DNA from: Trachythela sp. YZ-2020 | Taxonomy: Eukaryota; Cnidaria; Anthozoa; Malacalcyonacea; Clavulariidae | DNA: 64,000 bases | Direction: 5' to 3' | NCBI GenBank assembly: GCA_016169945.1 | Contig: JADLSH010000219.1 | Location: forward strand, 32,501-96,500 | Shown: in pieces, positions 1 to 10,170 of the stretch | Position numbering within the stretch: position 1 is the stretch's first letter | Layout of the letters: each line of letters opens with the position of its first letter | The notes under the pieces: model-generated | Databases searched by the model: none | What the model was told of the DNA's origin: nothing | What the model saw: the letters and a program-made list of their open reading frames with translations, nothing else | Program-made: the position numbers and the translations under genes

Positions 1-245
1 AGCGCCACCAGCCCCGGCAGGCTGTGCTGAGGGCACAGAGGTCAGGTCAGGTCACCGCCGGACAGCCGCGGGTAAGCGCCGCCAGCTCCGGCAGGCTGTG
101 CTGGGGTCACAGAGCCAGAGGTCAGGTCAGGTCACCGCCGGACAACCGCGGGTCAGTGCCGCCAGCTCCGGCAGGCTGTGCTGGGGTCACAGAAGTCAGG
201 TCAGGTCACCGCCGGACAGCCGCGGGTCAGCGCCGCCACCGGCAA
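1..245. repeat. GC-rich tandem repeat, ~75-80 bp unit
   Basis: The unit starts with GTCAGGTCAGGTCACCGCC at about 41, 121 and 195 and is preceded by GCAGGCTGTGCTG. A partial unit runs off the left edge. The pentamer AGGTC is tandemly repeated inside each unit, as it also is near 49.0 and 56.2 kb. No gene is supported here; open frames in the array are a by-product of base composition. Confidence 0.85.
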
Positions 246-412
246 CTAGGTATGCTAAATCATTACGGCCGGTAATGTGGTGCTGGCGTGCTATATAGAA
301 ACAAACCCTCTCGGGATGTCTGGTACGAGTCAGCGTACGAGACAGCGGAACGACCCTTATGCACCCCACGACATTGGTAAAAAATAATTGCCTATGTCGG
401 CAACGAAAAGTT

Positions 413-490
413 CATGGCCGCCGCGGGGTTCGAACCCGGCACCTGCTGCTTGCAAGTCTAACGTGCTAACCAATACGCCACTCAGCCATG
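413..490 (-). tRNA. tRNA-like sequence (degenerate tRNA or SINE head)
   Basis: On the minus strand there is an exact A-box match (TGGCTGAGTGG) and a perfect B box (GGTTCGAACCC) at normal spacing. The ends can pair as an acceptor stem (CATGGCT with GGCCATG). The anticodon region contains CTTGCAA. The anticodon stem pairs poorly and three extra bases lie between T arm and acceptor, so a functional cloverleaf is doubtful. It could be a decayed tRNA, a nonstandard tRNA or a tRNA-derived SINE head with an RNA polymerase III promoter. Confidence 0.4.
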
Positions 491-969
491 GTCGGATCGG
501 CTGTGATACAGGGGCGGATCCAGGAAATCTCCCAGGGGGGGGCTATTGCCATCGGGGGCCCCAACCTACCCCCAAAATCGGAAAACTCACCGGATTTCGC
601 CCACTTTATTTTGAGGGGCCCGATCCGATCCGATGTTTATTTTGTTGTACAAAACATCATACACAAAACATACCACCACTAGCCCCCCCTTGTTATCCAG
701 AATTTCCCTCAATATGGGCGGCGGGGCCCCTCAGTGTGCAGTAAATATGAATTAATCTATGAGCGCACGCAGAGTATACCTACAGGGGCGGCCTCAGACG
801 ACTGACAAAGGGGGGGGGGCACCAGGGGCGGATGCAGCCGCTGGGTTTGGGGGGGGGGGTACACATTTTCCAACGAGTTCAAGTTAACCTACCCCCATTT
901 TTTCTCCCCGTATTTCGCCCACTATTTTTCACCAAATCGCCGCGAAAATACGATAACTGACGAGATGCT

Positions 970-2290
970 TTTTAGATAATTAAAAACCATGTAATGCACC
1001 TGCCAGGCAATAGCGCCTTATTTTCCCGGAAGAAAGGGGTGCCGTGGAGGTGCCCTCGATCGTGAAAACATAAATATCCGCTTCGCGGCGAAAATGATAT
1101 CACGAACAGACGCGCGGCGAAGCCGCGCGAATTTTATTATAATTTTAAAACCATTTAATGCACTTGACAGGCAATAGCGCCATATTTTGCCGGAATAAAG
1201 TGGCGCCTTTGGTGCCCAACAGGGCGTCGTGGGGGTGCCCTCGATCCTGGAAAAAATCGCCACTTCGCAGTGAAAATTCGATCACTGCCAGACGCGCGGC
1301 GAAGCCGCGCGAAAATTTAGGATACATTTAAAGCCATTTAATGCACTTGGCAGGCAATAGCGCCCTATTTTCCCGGAATAAAGTGGCGCCTTTGGCGCCC
1401 AACAAGGCGTCGTGGGGGTGCCCTCGATCCTGGAAAATTCGCCACTTCGCAGTGAAAATTCGATCACTGACAGACGCGCGGCGAAGCCGCGCGAAAATTT
1501 TTGATAATTAAAAAAACATTTAATGCACTTGGCCGGCAATAGCGCCTTAGTTTCCCGGGAGGGCGTCATGGCCCGTGGGGTGCCCTCGATCCTGGAAACA
1601 AATCGCCGCTTCGCTGCAAATTTTTGTCCACTGACAAGACGCGCGGCGAAGCCGCGCGAAAATTTTGGAAATTTTGAAAACATTCAATGCACTTGGCAGG
1701 CAATAGCGCCCTATTTTCCCGGAATAAAGTGGCGCCTTTGGTGCCCAACAGGGCGTCGTGGGGGTGCCCTCGATCCTGGAAAAAATCGCTACTTCGCAGT
1801 GAAAATTCGATCACTGCCAGACGCGCGGCGAAGCCTCGCGAAAATTTAGGATACATTTAAAGCCATTTAATGCACTTGGCAGGCAATACCGCCCTATTTT
1901 CCCGGAATAAAGTGGCGCCTTTGGCGCCCAACAAGGCGTCGTGGGGGTGCCCTCGATCCTGGAAAATTCGCCACTTCGCAGTGAAAATTCGATCACTGAC
2001 AAACGCGCGGCGAAGCCGCGCGAAATTTTTGATAATTTAAAAACCATTTAATGCACTTGGCCGGCAATAGCGCCTTAGTTTCCCGGGAGGGCGTCATGGC
2101 CCGTGGGGTGCCCTCGATCCTGGAAAAAAATCGCCGCTTCGCTGCAAATTTTCGTCCACTGACAAGACGCGCGGCGAAGCCGCGCGAAAATTTTGGAAAT
2201 TTTGAAAACATTCAATGCACTTGGCAGGCAATAGCGCCCGATTTTCCCGGAAGAAAGGGGTGCCTTCGGCGCCCAAGAGGGCGCCGTGGG
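970..2290. repeat. ~180-bp satellite, left array (8 units)
   Basis: The landmark AATGCACTTGGCAGGCAATAG recurs near 993, 1158, 1339, 1521, 1686, 1868, 2049 and 2213, a spacing of 163-182 bp. Each unit ends in the perfect hairpin CGCGGCGAAGCCGCG. Alternating unit types (GGCGTCGTGGGGG versus GGCGTCATGGCCC) suggest a higher-order pattern. The same satellite lies reversed at 62.6-64 kb. Open frames on both strands are repeat artefacts. Confidence 0.9.
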
Positions 2291-3045
2291 GGTCAGAGGG
2301 GCCCGGGTTACTCTATACCGGGGAGGGGGCCCGGGCTATGTGGGCCCCACGAGCTCTGCGGGGGCCCCGGGATCTGTAGGGCCCTGGGACCGCGTCAGAG
2401 GGACCCGGGTTATTCTATACCAGGGAGGGGGCCCGGGCTGTGGCCCCACGAGCTCTGCGGGGGCCCCGGGATCTGTAGGGCCCCGGTACCGCGTCATAGG
2501 GGCCCGGGTTACTCTATACCGGGGGGACCCGGGCTATGTGGGCCCCACGAGCTCTGCGGGGGCCCCGGGATCTGTAGGGCCCGGGACCGCGTCAGAGGGG
2601 CCCGGGTTACTCTATACCGTGGAGGATGCCCGGGCTATGTGGGGCCCCACGAGCTCTGCGGGGGCCCCGGGATTTGTAGGGCCCCGGGACCGCGTCAGAG
2701 GGGCCCGGGTTACTCTATACCGGGAGGGGGCCCGGGCTATGAGGGACCCCACGAGCTCTGCGGGGGCCCCGGGATCTGTAGGGCCCCGGGACCGCGTCAG
2801 AGGGGCCCTGGTTACTCTATACCGGGGAGGGAGCCCGGGCTATGTGGGCCCCACGAGCTCTGCGGGGGCCCCGGGATCTGTAGGGCCCCGGGACCGCGTC
2901 AGAGGGGCCCGGTTTACTCTATAAAGGGGAGGGGGAGGGGCCCGGGCTATGTGGGGCCCAACGAGCTCTGCGGGGCCCGGGACCGCGTCAGATGGGCCCG
3001 GATTACTCTATAACGGGGAGGGGGGCCCGGGTAGCTCATGCTGGT
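2291..3045. repeat. ~100-bp GC-rich tandem repeat (8 units)
   Basis: GGGCCCGGGTTACTCTATACC recurs at a spacing of 90-103 bp from 2291 to about 3000, each followed by a CCCACGAGCTCTGCGGGGGC block. Two long plus-strand frames (2051-3013 and 2286-2924) are open only because the unit lacks stops; the peptides are Gly/Pro/Arg-rich and show no family resemblance. Confidence 0.88.
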
Positions 3046-3534
3046 GCCTTTGACTGCGTCAGTAGGGGGGCCCGGACTTCTGCAGGCAGGTGTCACTTCT
3101 GTAGGCTTACACTGAGTAATTGTAATAATTTGGTCTCTCTGTGGTGCAAATAAGACTTTTACGGGCGAGTGGCTAAGGCCAAGGGCCCATAGCATGCACA
3201 GAAAATTCGTTTCAGCGCCCATCTGACCATTTGCCAGGAGTCGGACTGAGGGGGGCCCGGCGCTAGGGCCGGGGGGGGGCAGCCGCCCCCCTTTGCCCCC
3301 CCTGGATCCGCCCCTGCTGTGATAATCCTACTAATGTGTCCTACTAACAGAAACCAGACCGCGTGTTTCTGCGACCCGGTACACTTTTTCAGGGAATCGA
3401 GAATAAAACCTAACCTAACCAAACCTAACCTAACCCTGCGGGGCCCTACTGGGGAGGGGGCTGCGCCCCCAACCCTTCGAAATTGGTCATTGGAAATTGG
3501 TCGAAATCTGTCCCGGTACACTTTTTTAGCACTG

Positions 3535-3567
3535 CCCGGTACACTTTATCAGGAAAAGTGTACCGGG
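3535..3567. repeat. Short perfect stem-loop
   Basis: CCCGGTACACTTT pairs with AAAGTGTACCGGG across a short loop. The word CGGTACACTTTTT also occurs at about 3377 and 3514, so the hairpin is built from a local repeat. Confidence 0.7.
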
Positions 3568-3581
3568 TCGCGGAATTACGC

Positions 3582-3805
3582 TTAAAGAGCTACGAGGAAA
3601 AGCAGAAAAAAGCACACTGCGCATGCGCAGACCGCAAGATGAAAACTCAGATTAAAGCCGATAATAAAAATAACAAAACCAAACCTGCCCGCAGGGTTAG
3701 GTTAGGTTTGGTTATGTTATTTTTATTATCGGCTTTCATCTCAGTTTTCATCTTGCGGTCTGCGCATGCGCAGTGGTTTTTCTGCTTTTCCTCGCAGCTC
3801 TTTAA
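3582..3805. mobile_element. Foldback element, 224 bp, TTAA at both ends
   Basis: A near-perfect palindrome runs from TTAAAGAGCTACG to its complement ending CTCTTTAA. Each arm contains the self-complementary word TGCGCATGCGCA and a TAAAGCCGATAATAA block. The centre (about 3690) is GCCCGCAGGGTTAGGTTAGG. No coding content is supported. It is probably a palindromic MITE; TTAA at both ends may be its target duplication. Confidence 0.75.
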
Positions 3806-4252
3806 CCTCACTCGAGAAACCACAGGCAGATTGACATATACGCAACCCAAGCGTGACGTCATCAAATGGCCGCAGTCAGCTGGTGGGGGTAAACAAACTT
3901 TTCTCAACACAGGCAGGCTATGGGGTAAAAACTCACAGGTCTATATATGACGTTTCATTATTTTTTAGACATGAATAATATTTTTCTGAGAATGCTGAGG
4001 GTCCTTGCAAATCATTACATCTCATATAATTTTATTTTCTTAAAAAATATAAATTGAATACGATTTATTTTTTTTACCTAGAAAATGTATCAATAAGTCT
4101 GAGAAAAATAATGCCCAGACTAAAGTTTCCTAAATTCTTCACAATCATGAGTGACATTTTGTGCCCATGTTAAACTCCATAGACCTCAGGTTTGTGTACG
4201 CCCAGCAGCTGACTGCGATCTGTAAATGACGTCACGGCTTGGGTCGAGTATT

Positions 4253-4561
4253 GGTAAAGCAGGCGTCACACGAACTGCCAGATCGTCACCTTGGGAAAAG
4301 TATAGAAATCTTGGGAAATTCCAAAGAGGAGATCTAGGGACCGGGTAGGTTAGGTCAGGTTAGGTTAGATTATGTTTAAATAGCAAATTTCAATAAAACA
4401 ATTATTTTTAAACCTAACCTGACCTAACCTAACCTACCCGGTCCCCTCCTCGCCGATTTTCTGTATTAAATTTCCCAAGATTATCACTTACGTCATTTCC
4501 CAAGATTTCTGTACTTTTCCCAAGGTGACGATCTGGCAGTTCGTGTGACGCCTGCTTTACC
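4253..4561. mobile_element. Foldback MITE, copy 1
   Basis: The left arm starts GGTAAAGCAGGCGTCACACG and the right arm ends with its complement. Both arms contain CTGCCAGATCGTCACCTTGG followed by GAAA-rich sequence. The centre holds two opposed CCTAACCTGACCTAACC-like tracts. A second, diverged copy is at 8790-9037. Confidence 0.8.
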
Positions 4562-5023
4562 ATTACCGATTGACATAGGTATTTTTGAAACATTGCCAAA
4601 ATAGCTATTGTATGACAAAAATAGACATAAATTGACTGTATTTTGGAGAAAACCAGGTCCGTTTGCAGACCAACTCAATAAGGCCTCAGAACAAATATGA
4701 ACAATGTGCAGTGTTGGCTAGGACATGAACAGCACTACAACCATGAAACTTCAAAGTGTCCCTGCAATGACCATAATCACAAGATAGGATATCAGTACCT
4801 ACTTATGGCTGTGGAGGCCAGTGGAAAGCACCGTATGGATTTCAAAAATAACTGTTGCCAGTGAGTCTTCTGGTTTCCAACAGCATCATTAGGCTATTTT
4901 TGGGACACATATTGAATGTGAAAAAAATGAATGAAATTACCACAGTGCGCCTGACTAGAAGTGTACATAGTCGGGTGCTTAAACCACAGTTGACTGCAGT
5001 TACAGGTGGTTATGGTTGCATTT

Positions 5024-5069
5024 TCCAGTTGAGGTCATGGTTGCCTAGGTAACCATGACCTTGACTGGA
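5024..5069. repeat. Near-perfect palindrome centred on CCTAGG
   Basis: CCAGTTGAGGTCATGGTT is followed by CCTAGG and then AACCATGACCTTGACTGG. It lies just outside the left arm of the 5083-7880 element. GGTTATGGTTGCA-like words also occur on the right side at 7.88-7.94 kb, so it may be part of a larger terminal structure. Confidence 0.6.
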
Positions 5070-5266
5070 AAATCAGGCAGTTCAGTGGGGATTTTAGTGG
5101 TTTTAGTTTCCATTTTTGGAAATTTTCCATTTTTGGAAAGTTGTTTCCAAAAATGGGAACGCATAAACATCACTATTAAAACACCAGAATTTAAATATAA
5201 AAAATATTATATAAATATATAATAAAAATAAGCATTGTATTTATAAATCTTAACCGCACTTTCGCC

Positions 5267-7066
5267 TTGAGGTCTCAAATCGGATATGAAAAGTCACTCA
5301 TAGACCGCATGAAGGAAAATCCCAAGCTGCTCCACTCATACATTCGCCACAAAAAACAGTATCGCTCTGCTGTTGGTCCACTTAGGCTGACGACTGATGA
5401 TATGACAGATGACCCCAGAGAAATGGCAGAGTGTTTTGCAACTTCCTTTGCGAGTGTATATGCCACAACGGTTCCAAACATGCCAGCACCTCACCAGACA
5501 TGTAATGCTGTTCTGAATCGGGTGGATCTAACTGTTTCTGATGTTCACGGGTTGCTAAGGGAACTGGATGCTAATTCTGCCATGGGCCCGGATGCACTAA
5601 ATCCCCACTTGTTGAAGTCGTGTGCCGATGCTCTGGCGTATCCATTGTATGTCATCTTTTGTAAGTCTCTGGTGGAGGGCTCCCTGCCAGCAGCATGGAA
5701 AAAGTCGTTGGTCATTCCGATTTTTAAAAAAGGATCCCGTTACGACGCACTGAATTACAGGCCAGTGAGTCTAACATCCGTCCCCTGCAAATGCCTGGAA
5801 AAGGTTATATCCCGCCAGTTGTACGCCTTCCTGACTGACAACAACATACTTCGGGACGAACAGTTTGGTTTTAGACCAGGCAGATCGACCGAAGACCAAC
5901 TCCTTCTCACTTATCATGATGTGTCCATGTGGCTTGACAGGGGTCAACTGGTGGACCTGGTGTTGTTTGATTTCTCGAAAGCCTTTGATGTGGTCTGCCA
6001 CTCGACCCTGATCGACAAACTTAGGTGCATCGGAATTAGTGGTTATGTGATTGATTGGATCCGAGACTTCCTTGTCGGCCGCTCCATGAGGGTCGTGGTC
6101 AAGGACACATATAGCAGCGACAAGGAGGTCTTGAGCGGCGTCCCTCAGGGTTCAGTGCTCGGCCCAATTTTGTTCCTCATTTACATTAATCATATTGCTG
6201 CCAACCTCAAACACAAGTACAAGATATTTGCAGACGACCTCAAAATGTATATGAGTATATCCCAGGATCACTCTTACCAGACCGGGGTAAGGTCCTTTCA
6301 GACAGATGTAAATCAGATGCATGCTTCTGCCAAATCATGGGGACTGCGCATGAACTTGAAAAAATGCGCTATTCTTCGCTTCCAGCGTCGTTTTCATGTG
6401 GCCGAGCCTCCAGTATACGTGCTCGAAGGAAAGGAGATACCAGTTTCCCACTCACAAGTAGATCTCGGGGTCACGGTGGATGACGAATTGAAATTCCATG
6501 AACACAGTCGGATTACGGCGAGAAAGGCTGGTGGTGTTGCTCGCAACCTGCTTAAATCCACCGTCTGCAGGTCCCCAGACTTTATGACTCATATATACAA
6601 GTCCCACGTCCGCCCAATATTAGAATATGCTTCCACAGTCTGGAATTCAGGATATATACAGGACATGAAGAGGCTGGAGGCTGTCCAAAGACTTTGGACA
6701 CGTAATGTACTGGGCCTAGAGGACATGGACTATGGGAACCGCCTCACTAGGCTCAAGTTGTATTCAGTGAAGGGCCGCTTTCTCAGGGCCGATCTGATAA
6801 AGTGCTGGAAAATATTCCATGAGGTCGGTGCCATCAAAGCATCTGACCTATGGAATGTTAACACCCATTCGAGGACCCGAGGACACCAATATAAAATTGA
6901 GCACAGCAGGTGTCAGGTTGATGCTCGAGCCCGCTTCTTTAGCAACCGTGTGGTCCAAGACTGGAATGCCCTCCCCGAGTCAGTTGTCAATTCGACAACA
7001 CTGACTGACTTCAAGCGCTCCCTGGCAGCTGTACTGGGAGAGAGACTGTACGAGTTCATTCCCTAG
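5267..7066 (+). CDS. Non-LTR retrotransposon reverse transcriptase, 5'-truncated
   Basis: The uninterrupted frame of about 599 codons encodes a CR1/Jockey-type RT that would copy element RNA at a nicked target. Motifs in order: GPDALNPHLLKS (~107-118), VIPIFKKGSRYDALNYRPVSLT (~149-170), GFRPGRS (~201-207), LVLFDFSKAF with catalytic Asp235, GVPQGSVLGP (~291-300) and FADD with Asp323/Asp324. The thumb follows (YKSHVRPILEYA, ~444), with the usual C-terminal WNALPESVVNS tail near 566. The frame opens at a TTG after a stop, not at an ATG. No endonuclease domain is present, so the element is 5'-truncated although its RT is undamaged. All catalytic residues are intact, suggesting a relatively young insertion. 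CR1 versus Jockey is not resolved by eye. Confidence 0.9.
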   Translation: MRSQIGYEKSLIDRMKENPKLLHSYIRHKKQYRSAVGPLRLTTDDMTDDPREMAECFATSFASVYATTVPNMPAPHQTCNAVLNRVDLTVSDVHGLLRELDANSAMGPDALNPHLLKSCADALAYPLYVIFCKSLVEGSLPAAWKKSLVIPIFKKGSRYDALNYRPVSLTSVPCKCLEKVISRQLYAFLTDNNILRDEQFGFRPGRSTEDQLLLTYHDVSMWLDRGQLVDLVLFDFSKAFDVVCHSTLIDKLRCIGISGYVIDWIRDFLVGRSMRVVVKDTYSSDKEVLSGVPQGSVLGPILFLIYINHIAANLKHKYKIFADDLKMYMSISQDHSYQTGVRSFQTDVNQMHASAKSWGLRMNLKKCAILRFQRRFHVAEPPVYVLEGKEIPVSHSQVDLGVTVDDELKFHEHSRITARKAGGVARNLLKSTVCRSPDFMTHIYKSHVRPILEYASTVWNSGYIQDMKRLEAVQRLWTRNVLGLEDMDYGNRLTRLKLYSVKGRFLRADLIKCWKIFHEVGAIKASDLWNVNTHSRTRGHQYKIEHSRCQVDARARFFSNRVVQDWNALPESVVNSTTLTDFKRSLAAVLGERLYEFIP

Positions 7067-7793
7067 TCCAGCCATTGACACCAATGGTAACTTTATCCCA
7101 AATGTATCCCATCCACTAGTCCCAAGGTATGCGCCCCTCCTTCACAAGTAAGGGGTGGTCAGAAGCGCCATGGGCTCCAAATGTTATACCTTCCTTTCCT
7201 ACTATCCCCAATATTCCCAGGTGTACCACATATCTACCCCTCGTCAGGTTTCTTTCTTCAGGTATTCGCAGGTGGTCATCATCATTTTGTTAGTTAGGTT
7301 TCTTTGGTACGCTTCGTTTCATACTCTACTCGTTTGTGATTTTCCAACACCATACCAGATGAAACTATGTGGATTGGTTCCATGCAGACGCACATTCCAG
7401 CTCCGATATACCTCTTACCTACTTCAATATATCACCTCTCATATGGAGCTGGCGCGTCTCTGTGCGAAATAGGTTTCCTTATCATTGTTGCCCACCTATC
7501 CTGGCAGACTCAACAGGCAGGGAAACCTACCAGGTGAGTTAACCAGGTGAGTTAAGATTCGTTTAAAAAAATTATATAAATAACAGGCCCAAACCAAATT
7601 ACATGACAGAAATACACCACTAGCAACACTTAAAAAATCACTGTGGGCCAGTTCAACTACAGATTCCTTACTTCAACGCTGAAAATATAGTACTGAATGT
7701 GGCGCATCTGGTGCAGTTAGAGGCTAGATGCGAGTTTTTTGTCTCCTGGTGCGACTTTGGGTTAAGAGGAAAATAGGTCAATTGCGTTCCCAT
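7067..7793 (+). other. Retrotransposon 3' flank, no gene recognised
   Basis: This is mixed-composition sequence after the RT stop codon. It contains a tandem CCAGGTGAGTTAA doublet near 7530-7555 that could be a 3' tail of the retrotransposon. No poly(A) signal or splice structure stands out. The 105-codon frame at 7155-7472 shows no recognisable domain. Confidence 0.4.
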
Positions 7794-8007
7794 TTTTGGA
7801 AACAGCGTTCCCATTTATGGATTTTTCCAAAAATGGAAGGTTTCCAAAAATGGAAAGCAAAACCACTATAATCCCCACTGAGTTATGGTTGCACGAGGTT
7901 ACAGTTACTGGTGATTACAGTTTCACGAGGTTACGGTTGCGGTGATTTTATTCCGCAGCTGAATTTTTAAAAGGTCAACAATTTTTGCAGCATTGCCATT
8001 ACAACCG

Positions 8008-8340
8008 TTAAAGGTACAGATCTCACCATTTTCGACTTTGTCTAAACATAGAGTTCAGTCTCGTCCGAGTTGAATGCCGCAAACCGCGTTCAAAAACTCC
8101 CTCCCATTCGCCCACAATTTCGTTTGAAAGTTTGCGAGCTAGTGTTATTGAATACGATTTTTTTCGCCGTCCGGGCGGGCAAAAAATAAATAGTATTCAA
8201 TAACACTAGCTCGCAAACTTTCAAACGAAATTGTGGGCAAATGGGAGGGAGTTTTTGAATGCGGTTTGCAGCATTCAACTCAGACGAGGCTGAACTCTAT
8301 GTTTAGACAAAGTTGAAAATGGTGAGATCTGTACCTTTAA
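8008..8340. mobile_element. Foldback element, ~333 bp, TTAA at both ends
   Basis: TTAAAGGTACAGATCTCACC at the left is the inverse of the right end. The arms of about 150 bp carry opposed CAAACTTTCAAACGAAATTG and AGTGTTATTGAATACGA, with a very short centre near 8170 (GCCGTCCGGGCGGGC). Like 3582-3805 it starts TTAAAG and ends CTTTAA. No coding content. Confidence 0.8.
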
Positions 8341-8789
8341 GCCTTTAATTGAAAATGGACATCTCACCTGTTCAACTCACCTGTTAGGGTTCCCGGTCTC
8401 ATTGGACAGACATGATTATCAGAATGGGAGAAGAAAGGAACCCTTATACAAAAGACGCACCGGAAGCCAGGCCCAACAGCATGCCGAGCCTATGGCGACC
8501 GGAATGGAGCGTCTGCATGGTGACAAACAGTTGACATACAATGGTGTGTGATACGGGCTGTAACACAAATAATAACCTAAACAATATGTTTAGGTTATTG
8601 TATACATTTTACCTATTTACCATTATACCATACATTTTACCTATTGCAGCAATTACCTTTTTCCAGTTGACTTGTAATGCAAAAATGACACGGTTATGGA
8701 CACTCAACAGGTACCTATGTTTGTTATGTTTTGAAAAGTAAAAAAGGCATTATGTGTAGATGCAGTTGGCAGTTACAAAATTAGGTGTT

Positions 8790-9037
8790 CGTAAAGCAGG
8801 TGTCCGATGAGTTGCCAGATTGTCACCTTGGGAAATTTACGCAGCATTCCCAAAAAACAACCTTGATAATTGGGTTCATGTAGGGTGAATTTTTTAAAGT
8901 CTGTCAATGCCCGGACCTGCTGATGGTCAATAGACTTTTTAAAATTCACCCCTAGACGAACCCAAGTACTTTTTTGGGAACTCTGCATAATTTTCCGAAG
9001 ATGATGATCTAGCAACTCGTGTGACGCCTCCTTTACC
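8790..9037. mobile_element. Foldback MITE, copy 2 (diverged)
   Basis: It shares with 4253-4561 the terminal GTAAAGCAGGTGTC and the internal GCCAGATTGTCACCTTGGGAAA, with the inverse ending GTGACGCCTCCTTTACC. The centre differs: a smaller inner hairpin (AGGGTGAATTTTTTAAAGTC against GACTTTTTAAAATTCACCCC) replaces the CCTAA tracts. Confidence 0.72.
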
Positions 9038-9039
9038 AA

Positions 9040-10125
9040 TACCCAAAATTCATTTCCTGTGGTTACAAGCGGTTACAGATTTGAGCCTTACAGTTATGGA
9101 CAGTTTCAGATTTGAGCACTGTGGTTATGGGCAGTTAATTATGGATATAAATCCCCATGGTTACAGGCAGTTGCAGTTGCAAACTTTTTTAATGTCTCAA
9201 TGCCTGAATGCTATCAGGAACTTGATCACAACTCCTAAAATGGGCATTTTTGTGATGTCACAATCAAGTTCTTGATCAATCACATTCCTGATCGGCTCCC
9301 TGGAGTTTTGCACACTGATTTTGGCTAGTTACCCTGATGGCTAAGGTTATCCTGATTGACGTAAGGAACCCAACCAGGTAGGTTAACCCCTATGGTACTA
9401 GCCGCTGACAGCTTTGCCCCCCCCATCAGCCACAGCAGATTCTGGGGAGCAGTCGGCAGTACTCCCCCCCCCTCCAAAAAAACTCTCTGAATTTTAGCAT
9501 TAACCTATATGGTGTTGCATGGTAAATATTGAGTTTAAATCTAGTTTCGCCCCTGGCCAAATGAGATTCTGCATCGCCGCTGCCCCACCCCCTCCGATTT
9601 TTTAAATCTGGTTCAGGTTGAAGTTGTGCTTCTGTCCACACATGTGGAACCCAAATTAAATATTATATAAAATGGTTATATGGTCGTCGTGGGCATTGAT
9701 TACTAATTGCAGCAAAATATCACGTCGATATTTACTTACCAATGATGTCGCTTCACCGCAAAATTATGGCGCGCAAAACGCCCGCCGCCGCACTGCATGA
9801 CGCGACCCATTTAAAATGGCGCCTGACTACGTCACTAAAACTATGCCAATACTCAGTTACCTGAGTTTTCAAAAACAGGGAGCTGAGTATCACATGAGTT
9901 TTCATACTCAGGTAAGGCAGAACTAATGGCAATATTCTAACTGAGTATGAATGATCACGGAAAACTCACGAACCTTACTTATTGTACTCAGGATGTTAGT
10001 ATTTGCATGAGTTCCGGCCTTGGTAACTGGTGTGTATTGCCTTACCTGAGTAGAAATTTCTTTCAGTGTAGGCAGTTATTCTGAGAAATGTGCATACATG
10101 TGTTTTAATTGTCTTATTTTTCCAG
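9040..10125. other. Intergenic stretch, no gene recognised
   Basis: Short repeats only. TACAGTTATGG-like words lie near 9.05-9.18 kb. Opposed ACTCAGTTACCTGAG and TTACCTGAGT words at 9846-10,060 may mark another small inverted-repeat element. Purine- and pyrimidine-rich runs occur at 9.42-9.48 kb. Confidence 0.4.
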
Positions 10126-10170
10126 GGAAATTCAACCAAAATCAAGAAGAATCAAGATGTGTCTAGCAAA
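10126..10170 (+). CDS. Candidate 15-codon exon
   Basis: A pyrimidine-rich tract ends in TTTTTCCAG at 10,125 and is followed by 45 bases that read GNSTKIKKNQDVSSK. They are closed by a consensus donor, GTAAGTACC, at 10,171. Both ends are phase 0. The lysine-rich peptide suggests no function. With no neighbouring exon recognised this may be a chance match. Confidence 0.25.

Larger units (their letters stand above)
509..3316. mobile_element. hAT-type non-autonomous element with satellite cargo
   Basis: The ends are inverted repeats, CAGGGGCGGATCCAGG at 509 and CCTGGATCCGCCCCTG ending at 3316. A perfect 8-bp direct repeat CTGTGATA lies immediately outside (501-508 and 3317-3324). An 8-bp target duplication plus CAG-starting termini is the hAT signature. 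No transposase is visible inside; the interior is two tandem arrays and G/C runs. Related left ends occur at 24,006 and 24,774. A second hAT-like start (CAGGGGCGGATGCAGCC, about 824) suggests nesting. Confidence 0.85.
5083..7880. mobile_element. Terminal-inverted-repeat element enclosing a retrotransposon
   Basis: The left arm (5083-5162: CAGTGGGGATTTTAGTGGTT, then repeated CCATTTTTGGAAA) is the inverse of the right arm (7794-7880). The arms are about 80-87 bp with small indels. Between them is an AT-rich stretch and then a non-LTR RT frame with its 3' flank. The most economical reading is a DNA element or foldback into which the retrotransposon inserted. Confidence 0.65.

Noticed and set aside
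2051..3013. Long plus-strand open frame (320 codons) and its overlapping partner
   Set aside because: It lies across two tandem arrays, is open in more than one frame, has Gly/Pro/Arg-rich composition and no domain; it is a consequence of stop-free repeat units.
3400..4430. Possible telomere array
   Set aside because: CCTAA/TTAGG words are few, mixed with CCAAACC and GACCTAACC variants and placed inside palindromes, not a terminal array.
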